DNA of 64,000 nucleotides from Streptomyces sp. CC0208 (lineage in GTDB: Bacteria > Actinomycetota > Actinomycetes > Streptomycetales > Streptomycetaceae), in NCBI RefSeq assembly GCF_003443735.1, contig NZ_CP031969.1, positions 1,550,001 to 1,614,000 on the forward strand, written 5' to 3'. The position numbers and the translations under genes are program-made. The notes beneath the pieces were generated by a model that did not search any database, was not told where the DNA came from, and worked only from the letters and a program-made list of their open reading frames with translations. Positions 1 through 7,926 of this stretch are shown one piece after another (within the stretch, counting starts at the first letter, position 1; every line of letters starts with the position of its first letter).

Positions 1-3
1 CAG

Positions 4-1908
4 GTGAGCGTGCCGGCCGCGCACGTCGACGCGGCGACCGCCGCCCGCTGGAAGGCCGTCGGAGCCGGTCTTCCGGAACGCGCGGCGCCGGTGATCCTCA
101 CCTACCACGACCTCAAGCCGCACAGCGGCAGCCGCTACATCGTGGACCCGGCCGTGTTCGAACGGCAGCTCAGCGCCCTCCGGGCGGCGGGCTACCGCAC
201 CCTCACCACCGACGAGTTCGTCGCCTACCTGCTCGGCGGCCCGGTGCCGCCGCGCTCGGTGATGCTGACCTTCGACGACGGCACCCACGGCCTGTGGACC
301 TACGGGGACCGCATCCTCGCACGGCACCGCATGAACGCCGTCTCGTTCCTCATCACCGGCAGGGTGGGCCGGCACCGGCCCTACTACCTGTCCTGGCAGG
401 AGATCGCCCGGATGGCCCGCTCGGGCCGCTGGGACTTCGAGGACCACACCCACGACCTGCACAGCCGCACCCGGATCGGCCCGCACGGTGAGCTGGGCTC
501 ACTGCTCGCCCACCGCAGGTACCTCGCCTCCACCGGCCGTCTGGAGAGCACGGACCACTACCAGCGCAGGGTCAGGGCGGACTTCACCAGCTCCCTGGCG
601 GACTTCGAACGACACGGCCTGCCCCGGCCCAGTCTGTTCGCCTATCCCTTCTCGGAGTCGGCGGACCCGCAGCAGACGTCGTATGTGCGCGACCTGATCG
701 AGCGGACCTTCGCGGCGGCCCTGACGGACAAGACGTTCGCCCCCGAGCCGGCGGCCCGCAGATCGGCTGTCCACCAGGAGTACCAGCGTCTCGAGGTCTT
801 CGCGGACACCACCCCCGACGCCCTGCTCGCGCAGGTGGCGGCCCGTACGCCGGTGCCGCCGACGGGTGACCCGCTGCGCTTCCCGGAGCGCTGGACGGGC
901 ATCAGCTGGAAGCCGCTCGGAAGCACCGACGTGCTCACCGGGAAGGGCTCGGTTTCCGACCACTACGTCTACGGCGCCTACGCTCCGTACGGCGCCGCCG
1001 ACTGGGACCACTACTCGGTCACCGCCGGGCTGACCGCCCTGCCCGCGCGAGGCGGCAGCGCCACGGTGTTCGCGCGGGTCGGCGGGGACGCCACGGTCGG
1101 GGTGCGTGTCTCCCACGGCACCGCCCAGGTGGTCGGCGGCCGGACGCGGAACCGTGTCCTCGCGGAACACGCGCTGACTCCCGGCCCCTCCCACGAGGTC
1201 CGGCTGACCGTGGACGGTGCCCGGACCGAGGCGGTGGTGGACGGCCGCCACCGGTTCACGGTGCCGAACAGCAGCGGGGTGCGCGGCACCGGCGGGATCG
1301 CCCTGGCCCTGTCCCAGGGGGAGACCGGCCCGTCCTGGCCCGCGTTCAGCCACGTGGAGACCGCCCCGCTGCCCGGCTCGCCGGCCGTCGCGGGGCCCTT
1401 CGACGGTCCCGCCGGCTGGACCGACGGGGACGGCCGCCGGGCGCGGGCGGTCATCGGGGCCGGCGGTGTGCAGCCGATCGGCTCGCGCGGCTGGGCCTTC
1501 GCCGCCTACCGGCCCGGCAGCACCGCGCACTGGTCCGGCTACTCGCTGAACACCCGGCTCACAGGCCTGTCGGAGGAGGGGCTGCACAGCTCGGTCGTGG
1601 TGCGCCGGGGCGCCCCGGACCAGCTCACGGTCCGCCTCTCCCGCGGCTGGATCACCGTCCTGTCCGGGCCCGGCGCCCACCCTCGTACCGTGCTCTCCCG
1701 CAAGCTGCCGGACGCCGCGGAGCGGGATGTGCGGGTGTCGGTCGGGCCACGGACCACCGACGTCACCGTCGGTGCCGGGCTGGTGCACACGTCCGTCCCC
1801 GCCGCGGGCGGCACCGGTGGCATCGCGCTCGGCGTCTACCGGCGGTCGGAGGCCCAGCCGTGGCCCGGGTTCGCGGACTGCGCGGTCGACGGAGGGCGTA
1901 CGGCGTGA
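4..1908 (+). CDS. polysaccharide deacetylase (NodB family) with two C-terminal sandwich modules; 5' end possibly outside window
   Basis: The first ~290 residues form a NodB-type carbohydrate esterase 4 domain: TYHD at residues 33-36, TFDD at 89-92 and the metal-ligand stretch HTHDLH at 148-153. Such enzymes remove N-acetyl groups from polysaccharides at the cell surface. Two related beta-sandwich modules follow (about 295-465 and 470-634); each ends in a TGGIALxL/V motif, as in LamG/DUF1080-like carbohydrate-binding folds. No signal peptide is visible after the GTG at position 4, and the codon before it is also open, so the true start may lie further left. It overlaps the next gene by GTGA and the two are probably co-transcribed. 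The natural substrate is unknown; an exopolysaccharide such as poly-N-acetylglucosamine is an inference. Confidence 0.8.
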   Translation: MSVPAAHVDAATAARWKAVGAGLPERAAPVILTYHDLKPHSGSRYIVDPAVFERQLSALRAAGYRTLTTDEFVAYLLGGPVPPRSVMLTFDDGTHGLWTYGDRILARHRMNAVSFLITGRVGRHRPYYLSWQEIARMARSGRWDFEDHTHDLHSRTRIGPHGELGSLLAHRRYLASTGRLESTDHYQRRVRADFTSSLADFERHGLPRPSLFAYPFSESADPQQTSYVRDLIERTFAAALTDKTFAPEPAARRSAVHQEYQRLEVFADTTPDALLAQVAARTPVPPTGDPLRFPERWTGISWKPLGSTDVLTGKGSVSDHYVYGAYAPYGAADWDHYSVTAGLTALPARGGSATVFARVGGDATVGVRVSHGTAQVVGGRTRNRVLAEHALTPGPSHEVRLTVDGARTEAVVDGRHRFTVPNSSGVRGTGGIALALSQGETGPSWPAFSHVETAPLPGSPAVAGPFDGPAGWTDGDGRRARAVIGAGGVQPIGSRGWAFAAYRPGSTAHWSGYSLNTRLTGLSEEGLHSSVVVRRGAPDQLTVRLSRGWITVLSGPGAHPRTVLSRKLPDAAERDVRVSVGPRTTDVTVGAGLVHTSVPAAGGTGGIALGVYRRSEAQPWPGFADCAVDGGRTA

Positions 1909-2705
1909 TCCGGCGGCTCGTGCGGCGTCGGCGGGCAGGACTCCTCACCGGGGTCCTGCTCGCCGTGCTGCTGGTGTCGGCGTTCGCGGGCGGACTGACG
2001 CTGCGCGACGCAGGCCGGGGCGACCCGCCCGCGGAGTTCCGGCCCGAGTTTCCCGAACGGGGCCTGGTCACCAACGAGTTCGCGTACTGGCACCCCGACG
2101 CCCCCGGCGCCCGCCACTCCCCCGACTGGACCATGACCAGCGGCTCACTGTTCGGGCTCGACGGGGCGGGCTGGTCGGGGCATCCCGACGGTGAGCGTCC
2201 CGACGCCGAGTCCGCCCGGGCCACGGACTCGGCGGTCTTCCGGCTTGCCTCGCGGCGCCGCGACTTCGGTGACACCCGCCTCTCCCTGCGGCTGCGTCTG
2301 ACGGACCTGGTGACGACACCGCGCACTCCGGCGCAGCCGTACGACGGTGTCCATCTGTGGCTGCGGTTCCACAGCGAGCAGGAGTGCTACGCGGTCAGCG
2401 TGATCCGGCGGGACGGGCAGGTCGTGGTGAAGCGCAAGACGCCCGGCGGCCCGGCCAACGGGGGCACTTACGTGACCCTTGCCAGCGCGTCCGCCTCGTT
2501 CCCGCCGGATGACTGGACCCAGGCCGTGGCCACCGCCACCGACCTCCCGGACCACCGGGTGCGCATCACCTTGGAACTCGGGGGCCGCCGGGTGCTGGAC
2601 GTGACGGACGCCTCACCGGGGGGCCTGTACACACCCGGTGGCATCGGCGTCCGGGGTGACAACACGGAGTTCATGTTCCGTGACTTCACGGCACAACCGG
2701 AATGA
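1905..2705 (+). CDS. membrane-anchored sandwich-domain protein of the deacetylase locus
   Basis: The GTG start at 1905 overlaps the stop of the deacetylase gene and gives 266 residues. The N-terminus is basic (RRLVRRRR) and followed by one membrane segment at about residues 11-30, so the protein is anchored with its bulk outside. The rest resembles a concanavalin-like/3-keto-disaccharide-hydrolase (DUF1080) fold, ending in GGIGVRGDNTEFMFRDF, the same terminal pattern as the modules of the upstream protein. A role in binding or processing the polysaccharide handled by the deacetylase is inferred from context and fold. An in-frame GTG at 1860 would lengthen it by 15 residues but overlaps more of the upstream gene. 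Confidence 0.65.
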   Translation: MIRRLVRRRRAGLLTGVLLAVLLVSAFAGGLTLRDAGRGDPPAEFRPEFPERGLVTNEFAYWHPDAPGARHSPDWTMTSGSLFGLDGAGWSGHPDGERPDAESARATDSAVFRLASRRRDFGDTRLSLRLRLTDLVTTPRTPAQPYDGVHLWLRFHSEQECYAVSVIRRDGQVVVKRKTPGGPANGGTYVTLASASASFPPDDWTQAVATATDLPDHRVRITLELGGRRVLDVTDASPGGLYTPGGIGVRGDNTEFMFRDFTAQPE

Positions 2706-2794
2706 CGCAAACGGGACGAACACCCTACTCGCCAGTAGCTTTGATCGATCATCGCTCATTTGTTACGTAAAGATTTCATCTGAGAGCAATCTCT

Positions 2795-2836
2795 GGCACT
2801 CAGTGCCTTGCACGGTGGCACGCGGTGTCTTACGTT
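2795..2836 (+). promoter_or_regulatory. probable ccr operon promoter with an operator-like palindrome
   Basis: TTGCAC at 2808-2813 and TACGTT at 2831-2836 are spaced by 17 bases, a reasonable primary-sigma promoter. Directly abutting the -35 element is a perfect 13-base inverted repeat, GGCACT-C-AGTGCC (2795-2807), a likely repressor or activator site. A further 8-base palindrome TTACGTAA sits at 2763-2770. Together with the leader entry this covers the gene-free stretch 2706-3040. Confidence 0.5.
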
Positions 2837-2843
2837 GAGGGGA

Positions 2844-2932
2844 GTCCGGGCGGCCGGCGTGCAGAGACCTTTCGTACGTCGGCTGTCCCAGCAAGTCATC
2901 GATTTGCCCGCCCGGACGCCTGCGTCACAGGC
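2844..2932 (+). promoter_or_regulatory. structured 5' leader upstream of ccr (candidate cis-regulatory RNA)
   Basis: If transcription starts near 2843, the leader is about 200 nt. Bases 2844-2853 pair perfectly with 2908-2917 (10 bp). Inside this closing stem, 2854-2862 pair with 2874-2882 (9 bp including two G-U). Right after it comes a 5-bp hairpin (GCCTG 2918-2922, CAGGC 2928-2932). I found no cobalamin-riboswitch B12 box. The downstream part to 3040 is unstructured by eye and carries the ccr ribosome-binding site GGAGG at 3029-3033. Function unknown. Confidence 0.4.
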
Positions 2933-3040
2933 AACCTCCCGCGCCACAAAGCGCTGCCGAACAGCATGACCGCCGAACCGACGGCACCGACGTAACCCTC
3001 AGCGTCTCCCCTCAAGACGCCATTCGCCGGAGGCAACACC

Positions 3041-4384
3041 GTGACCGTGAAGGACATCCTGGACGCGATCCAGTCGCCGGACTCGACGCCGGCCGACTTC
3101 GCCGCCATGCCGCTCCCCGAGTCGTACCGCGCGATCACCGTGCACAAGGACGAGACGGAGATGTTCGCGGGCCTTGAGACCCGTGACAAGGACCCGCGCA
3201 AGTCGATCCACCTCGACGACGTGCCGCTGCCCGAACTCGGCCCGGGCGAGGCCCTGGTCGCCGTCATGGCATCGAGCGTCAACTACAACTCGGTGTGGAC
3301 CTCGATCTTCGAGCCGCTGTCGACCTTCGGGTTCCTGGAGCGCTACGGCCGCACCAACGACCTGGCCAAGCGCCACGACCTGCCGTACCACATCATCGGC
3401 TCCGACCTCGCGGGCGTGGTCCTGCGCACCGGCCCCGGCGTCAACGCCTGGAAGCCCGGCGACGAGGTCGTCGCGCACTGTCTGTCCGTCGAGATGGAGT
3501 CCTCGGACGGCCACAACGACACCATGCTCGACCCCGAGCAGCGGATCTGGGGCTTCGAGACCAACTTCGGCGGTCTCGCCGAGATCGCGCTCGTCAAGTC
3601 CAACCAGCTGATGCCGAAGCCCGGCCACCTGAGCTGGGAGGAGGCCGCCGCCCCGGGTCTGGTCAACTCCACCGCCTACCGGCAGCTGGTCTCCCGCAAC
3701 GGCGCCGGCATGAAGCAGGGCGACAACGTCCTGATCTGGGGCGCGAGCGGCGGGCTCGGCTCGTACGCCACGCAGTTCGCGCTGGCCGGCGGCGCCAACC
3801 CGATCTGTGTCGTCTCCAGCGACCAGAAGGCGGACATCTGCCGCTCCATGGGCGCCGAGGCGATCATCGACCGCAACGCCGAGGGCTACAAGTTCTGGAA
3901 GGACGAGCAGACCCAGGACCCCAAGGAGTGGAAGCGCTTCGGCAAGCGCATCCGCGAGCTCACCGGCGGCGAGGACATCGACATCGTCTTCGAGCACCCG
4001 GGCCGCGAGACCTTCGGCGCCTCCGTCTTCGTCACGCGCAAGGGCGGCACGATCACCACCTGTGCCTCGACCTCGGGCTACATGCACGAGTACGACAACC
4101 GCTACCTGTGGATGTCCCTGAAGCGGATCATCGGCTCGCACTTCGCCAACTACCGCGAGGCCTGGGAGGCCAACCGGCTCATCGCGAAGGGCAAGATCCA
4201 CCCGACCCTCTCCAAGGTGTACTCCCTGGAGGAGACCGGCCAGGCGGCCTACGACGTGCACCGCAACCTCCACCAGGGCAAGGTCGGCGTGCTGTGCCTG
4301 TCCCCCGAGGAAGGTCTCGGCGTGCGCGACGAGGAGATGCGCGCCCAGCACATCGACGCCATCAACCGCTTCCGCAACATCTGA
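3041..4384 (+). CDS. ccr: crotonyl-CoA carboxylase/reductase
   Basis: The 447-residue protein is a zinc-independent medium-chain dehydrogenase/reductase that reductively carboxylates crotonyl-CoA with NADPH and CO2 to ethylmalonyl-CoA, the committed step of the ethylmalonyl-CoA pathway. The N-terminus (MTVKDILDAIQSPDSTPADF), the stretch SSVNYNSVWTSIFEP and the Rossmann motif GASGGLGSY near residue 234 are typical of Streptomyces Ccr. The GTG start has GGAGG eight bases upstream. It is the first gene of a five-gene operon that contains every core enzyme of the pathway except the epimerase. Besides C2 assimilation, the product supplies ethylmalonyl-CoA extender units for polyketides. Confidence 0.95.
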   Translation: MTVKDILDAIQSPDSTPADFAAMPLPESYRAITVHKDETEMFAGLETRDKDPRKSIHLDDVPLPELGPGEALVAVMASSVNYNSVWTSIFEPLSTFGFLERYGRTNDLAKRHDLPYHIIGSDLAGVVLRTGPGVNAWKPGDEVVAHCLSVEMESSDGHNDTMLDPEQRIWGFETNFGGLAEIALVKSNQLMPKPGHLSWEEAAAPGLVNSTAYRQLVSRNGAGMKQGDNVLIWGASGGLGSYATQFALAGGANPICVVSSDQKADICRSMGAEAIIDRNAEGYKFWKDEQTQDPKEWKRFGKRIRELTGGEDIDIVFEHPGRETFGASVFVTRKGGTITTCASTSGYMHEYDNRYLWMSLKRIIGSHFANYREAWEANRLIAKGKIHPTLSKVYSLEETGQAAYDVHRNLHQGKVGVLCLSPEEGLGVRDEEMRAQHIDAINRFRNI

Positions 4385-4401
4385 GACACCCGGGGTCATA
4401 G

Positions 4402-6450
4402 ATGACTGAGCGTCAGCCCGCCGCAGGCAAGCGGGAGAAGGACCGGCCGTGGCTCATGCGCACGTACGCCGGTCACTCCACGGCCGAGGCGTCCAACGAG
4501 CTGTACCGGCGCAACCTCGCCAAGGGGCAGACAGGGCTCTCCGTGGCCTTCGACCTGCCCACGCAGACCGGTTACGACTCCGACCACATCCTCGCCCGCG
4601 GCGAGGTGGGCCGGGTCGGCGTGCCGATCGCGCACCTCGGTGACATGCGCCGGCTGTTCCAGGACATCCCCCTGGAGCAGATGAACACCTCGATGACGAT
4701 CAACGCCACCGCCATGTGGCTGCTGGCGCTCTACCAGGTGGTCGCCGAGGAGCAGGGCGCGGACATCACCCAGCTCCAGGGCACGACCCAGAACGACATC
4801 GTCAAGGAGTACCTGTCCCGGGGCACGCACGTCTTCCCTCCGGTGCCGAGCCTCCGCCTGACGACCGACATGATCGCGTACACGGTCTCCCACATCCCCA
4901 AGTGGAACCCGATCAACATCTGCAGCTACCACCTGCAGGAGGCGGGCGCCACACCGGTCCAGGAGATCGCGTACGCGATGTCGACGGCGATCGCGGTCCT
5001 GGACGCCGTCCGGGACTCGGGACAGGTACCGCAGGAGCGCATGGGCGATGTCGTCGGCCGTATCTCCTTCTTCGTGAACGCGGGCGTCCGCTTCATCGAG
5101 GAGATGTGCAAGATGCGCGCCTTCGGCCGCATCTGGGACCAGGTCACGCGCGAGCGCTACGGCATCGAGAACCCCAAGCACCGCCGCTTCCGGTACGGCG
5201 TCCAGGTCAACTCCCTCGGACTGACCGAGGCGCAGCCGGAGAACAACGTCCAGCGGATCGTCCTCGAGATGCTGGCCGTGACCCTCTCGAAGGACGCACG
5301 CGCGCGTGCCGTCCAGCTGCCGGCCTGGAACGAGGCCCTGGGCCTTCCCCGGCCCTGGGACCAGCAGTGGTCGCTGCGGATGCAGCAGGTGCTGGCCTAC
5401 GAGAGCGACCTGCTGGAGTACGAGGACATCTTCGAGGGCTCGCACGTCGTCGAGGCGAAGGTCGCGAAGCTCGTCGAGGAGTCCCTCGCGGAGATCGAGC
5501 GCATCCAGGAGATGGGCGGCGCGATGGCCGCCGTCGAGTCGGGCTACCTGAAGTCGCAGCTCGTCTCCTCGCACGCCGAACGCCGGGCTCGTATCGAGTC
5601 CGGGCAGGAGAAGATCATCGGCGTCAACATCTTCGAGACGACCGAGCCGAACCCGCTGACGGCCGATCTGGACACCGCGATCCAGACGGTGGACCCGGCC
5701 GTCGAGGCCCGCGTGATCGCCGGGCTGCAGAACTGGCGCGACACCCGCTACCAGCCGCCCTTCAACCACCCGCGCCCGTGCAAGGCGCTGGAGAAGCTGA
5801 AGGAGGCCGCCAAGGGCACCGCCAACCTCATGGAGGCCACCCTGGAGTGCGCCCGCGCGGGTGTCACGACCGGCGAGTGGGCCGGGGCCCTGCGGGAGGT
5901 GTTCGGCGAGTTCCGGGCGCCCACGGGCGTCTCCTCGGCGCCGGTCGCGGTCCCGGCGGAAGCCGGCTCGGCCATGGCCGACGTCCGCCGCCGGGTCGAG
6001 GTGACCGCCAAGGAACTCGGCGTCGGCAAGCTGCGCTTCCTGGTCGGCAAGCCGGGCCTGGACGGGCACTCCAACGGCGCCGAGCAGATAGCCGTACGCG
6101 CGAGGGACGCCGGCTTCGAGGTGGTCTACCAGGGCATCCGGCTGACTCCGGAACAGATCGTGGACGCGGCCCTCGCCGAGGACGTGCACGCGGTCGGCCT
6201 GTCCATCCTGTCCGGCTCGCACGCCCAGCTGGTGCCGGACGTCCTGGAAAGGCTCCATGTGGCAGGCGCCACAGATGTACCTGTCATCGCCGGTGGGATC
6301 ATCCCCAATGGAGACGCCGAACAGCTCAGGGCTGCCGGCGTGGCCGCGGTCTTCACCCCGAAGGACTTCGACATCACCGGAATCATCGGCCGCATCGTCG
6401 ACGAGATCCGGAAAGCGAACAAGCTCGACCCCCTGGAGGTCCCCGCATGA
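4402..6450 (+). CDS. ecm: ethylmalonyl-CoA mutase, B12-dependent (MeaA type)
   Basis: This 682-residue member of the methylmalonyl-CoA mutase family carries substrate-binding and cobalamin domains in one chain. The catalytic barrel fills about residues 1-510. The C-terminal B12 domain shows the base-off signature DxHxxG (D554, H556, G559), followed by an SILSGSH stretch and GGIIP. It converts ethylmalonyl-CoA to methylsuccinyl-CoA by carbon-skeleton rearrangement. Assignment to Ecm rather than methylmalonyl-CoA mutase rests on single-chain length and its position right after ccr. It begins 17 bases after ccr and its stop overlaps the next start as ATGA. Confidence 0.92.
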   Translation: MTERQPAAGKREKDRPWLMRTYAGHSTAEASNELYRRNLAKGQTGLSVAFDLPTQTGYDSDHILARGEVGRVGVPIAHLGDMRRLFQDIPLEQMNTSMTINATAMWLLALYQVVAEEQGADITQLQGTTQNDIVKEYLSRGTHVFPPVPSLRLTTDMIAYTVSHIPKWNPINICSYHLQEAGATPVQEIAYAMSTAIAVLDAVRDSGQVPQERMGDVVGRISFFVNAGVRFIEEMCKMRAFGRIWDQVTRERYGIENPKHRRFRYGVQVNSLGLTEAQPENNVQRIVLEMLAVTLSKDARARAVQLPAWNEALGLPRPWDQQWSLRMQQVLAYESDLLEYEDIFEGSHVVEAKVAKLVEESLAEIERIQEMGGAMAAVESGYLKSQLVSSHAERRARIESGQEKIIGVNIFETTEPNPLTADLDTAIQTVDPAVEARVIAGLQNWRDTRYQPPFNHPRPCKALEKLKEAAKGTANLMEATLECARAGVTTGEWAGALREVFGEFRAPTGVSSAPVAVPAEAGSAMADVRRRVEVTAKELGVGKLRFLVGKPGLDGHSNGAEQIAVRARDAGFEVVYQGIRLTPEQIVDAALAEDVHAVGLSILSGSHAQLVPDVLERLHVAGATDVPVIAGGIIPNGDAEQLRAAGVAAVFTPKDFDITGIIGRIVDEIRKANKLDPLEVPA

Positions 6451-7412
6451 CCACGCCCGTCAACCGTCTGCGTCCGCGACGCTCCTGTCTCGCGGTCCCC
6501 GGGAGCAACCCCCGCTTCCTGGAGAAGGCGCAGGGCCTCCCCGCCGACCAGGTCTTCCTCGACCTGGAGGACGCGTGCGCCCCGCTCGCCAAGCCCGAGG
6601 CGCGGCACACCATCGTCAAGTTCCTCAACGAGGGTGACTGGACCGGCAAGACGAGGGTCGTGCGCGTCAACGACTGGACGACCGAGTGGACGTACCGCGA
6701 TGTCGTCACCGTCGTCGAGGGGGCCGGCCAGAACCTCGACTGCATCATGCTGCCGAAGGTGCAGACGGCCGAACAGATCGTCGCGCTCGACCTCCTGCTG
6801 ACCCAGATCGAGAAGACCATGGGCTTCGAGGTCGGCAAGATCGGCATCGAGGCGCAGATCGAGAACGCGCAGGGCCTCAACAACGTCAACGAGATCGCGA
6901 CGGCGTCCCAGCGGGTCGAGACGATCATCTTCGGCCCGGCCGACTTCATGGCGTCGATCAACATGAAGTCGCTGGTCGTGGGCGAGCAGCCGCCCGGCTA
7001 CCCGGCGGACGCCTACCACTACATCCTGATGAAGATCCTGATGGCCGCCCGCGCCAACAACCTCCAGGCGATCGACGGCCCCTACCTCCAGATCCGCAAC
7101 ATCGACGGCTACCGCGAGGTCGCCCAGCGTGCCGCGGCCCTCGGTTTCGACGGCAAGTGGGTGCTGCACCCGGGCCAGGTCGAGGCGTCCAACGAGATCT
7201 TCTCGCCCTCCCAGGAGGACTACGACCACGCCGAGCTGATCCTGGACGCGTACGACTACTACACGTCCGAGGCGGGCGGCAAGAAGGGCTCGGCGATGCT
7301 CGGCGACGAGATGATCGACGAGGCCAGCCGCAAGATGGCGCTGGTCATCTCCGGCAAGGGGCGTGCGGCCGGTATGCAGCGCACCTCCAAGTTCGAGATC
7401 CCGGAGGCCTGA
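6447..7412 (+). CDS. mcl1: beta-methylmalyl-CoA / malyl-CoA lyase (HpcH/HpaI-CitE family)
   Basis: The 321-residue protein belongs to the CitE-like aldolase/lyase family: RSCLAVPGSNPRFLEKA at the N-terminus, DQVFLDLEDACAP with the Mg2+-binding acidic cluster near residue 35, and GIEAQIENAQG near 130. In this pathway it splits beta-methylmalyl-CoA into glyoxylate and propionyl-CoA and can also handle malyl-CoA. The ATG overlaps the mutase stop (ATGA), so the genes are translationally coupled. Citrate lyase beta-subunit annotation would be misleading because no other citrate lyase subunit is nearby. Confidence 0.87.
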   Translation: MTTPVNRLRPRRSCLAVPGSNPRFLEKAQGLPADQVFLDLEDACAPLAKPEARHTIVKFLNEGDWTGKTRVVRVNDWTTEWTYRDVVTVVEGAGQNLDCIMLPKVQTAEQIVALDLLLTQIEKTMGFEVGKIGIEAQIENAQGLNNVNEIATASQRVETIIFGPADFMASINMKSLVVGEQPPGYPADAYHYILMKILMAARANNLQAIDGPYLQIRNIDGYREVAQRAAALGFDGKWVLHPGQVEASNEIFSPSQEDYDHAELILDAYDYYTSEAGGKKGSAMLGDEMIDEASRKMALVISGKGRAAGMQRTSKFEIPEA

Positions 7413-7414
7413 GC

Positions 7415-7921
7415 ATGCAGTTCGGACGCACCTACGAGGAGTTCGAGGTCGGGGCGGTCTACAAGCACTGGCCCGGGAAGACGGTCACGGAGTACGACGA
7501 CCACCTCTTCTGTCTCCTCACCATGAACCACCACCCGCTCCACATGGACGTCAACTACGCCGAGAAGACAACGGACTTCGGCAAGAACGTCGTGGTCGGG
7601 AACTACATCTACTCCCTGCTGCTCGGCATGTCCGTGCCGGACGTCTCCGGCAAGGCGATCGCCAACCTGGAGATCGAGTCACTCAAGCACGTGGCGCCGA
7701 CCTTCCACGGCGACACGATCTACGGCCAGACGACCGTGCTCGACAAGTGGCCCTCCAAGTCGAAGAACGACCGCGGGATCGTGTACGTCGAGACCAAGGG
7801 CTACAAGCAGGACGGCACGCTGGTCTGCGTGTTCCGCCGCAAGGTCATGGTGCCCACCGAGACCTACATCAAGGAGCGCGGCGGCGAGCAGCCCGGCCGC
7901 CCGGAACTTCAGGAGGGCTGA
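7415..7921 (+). CDS. mch: mesaconyl-CoA hydratase, MaoC-like
   Basis: A single hot-dog fold MaoC-type dehydratase of 168 residues. The segment from TEYDDHLFCLLTMNHHPLHM to NVVVGNYIYSLLLGMS carries the D-x4-N-x-H-like hydratase motif. In the operon it would hydrate mesaconyl-CoA to beta-methylmalyl-CoA, linking the downstream dehydrogenase to the upstream lyase. It begins two bases after the lyase stop. It is shorter than the roughly 340-residue double-hot-dog Mch of proteobacteria, so the function is taken from operon position and family rather than from full-length similarity. Confidence 0.8.
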   Translation: MQFGRTYEEFEVGAVYKHWPGKTVTEYDDHLFCLLTMNHHPLHMDVNYAEKTTDFGKNVVVGNYIYSLLLGMSVPDVSGKAIANLEIESLKHVAPTFHGDTIYGQTTVLDKWPSKSKNDRGIVYVETKGYKQDGTLVCVFRRKVMVPTETYIKERGGEQPGRPELQEG

Positions 7922-7926
7922 CCCCC

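Noticed and set aside
2706-3040. Cobalamin riboswitch upstream of the B12-dependent mutase operon
   Set aside because: No B12 box or conserved core was found; only unassigned secondary structure is visible.
4716-7412. 898-codon plus-strand frame across ecm and the lyase
   Set aside because: Its first half is a shifted-frame shadow of the mutase; the real lyase begins at 6447.
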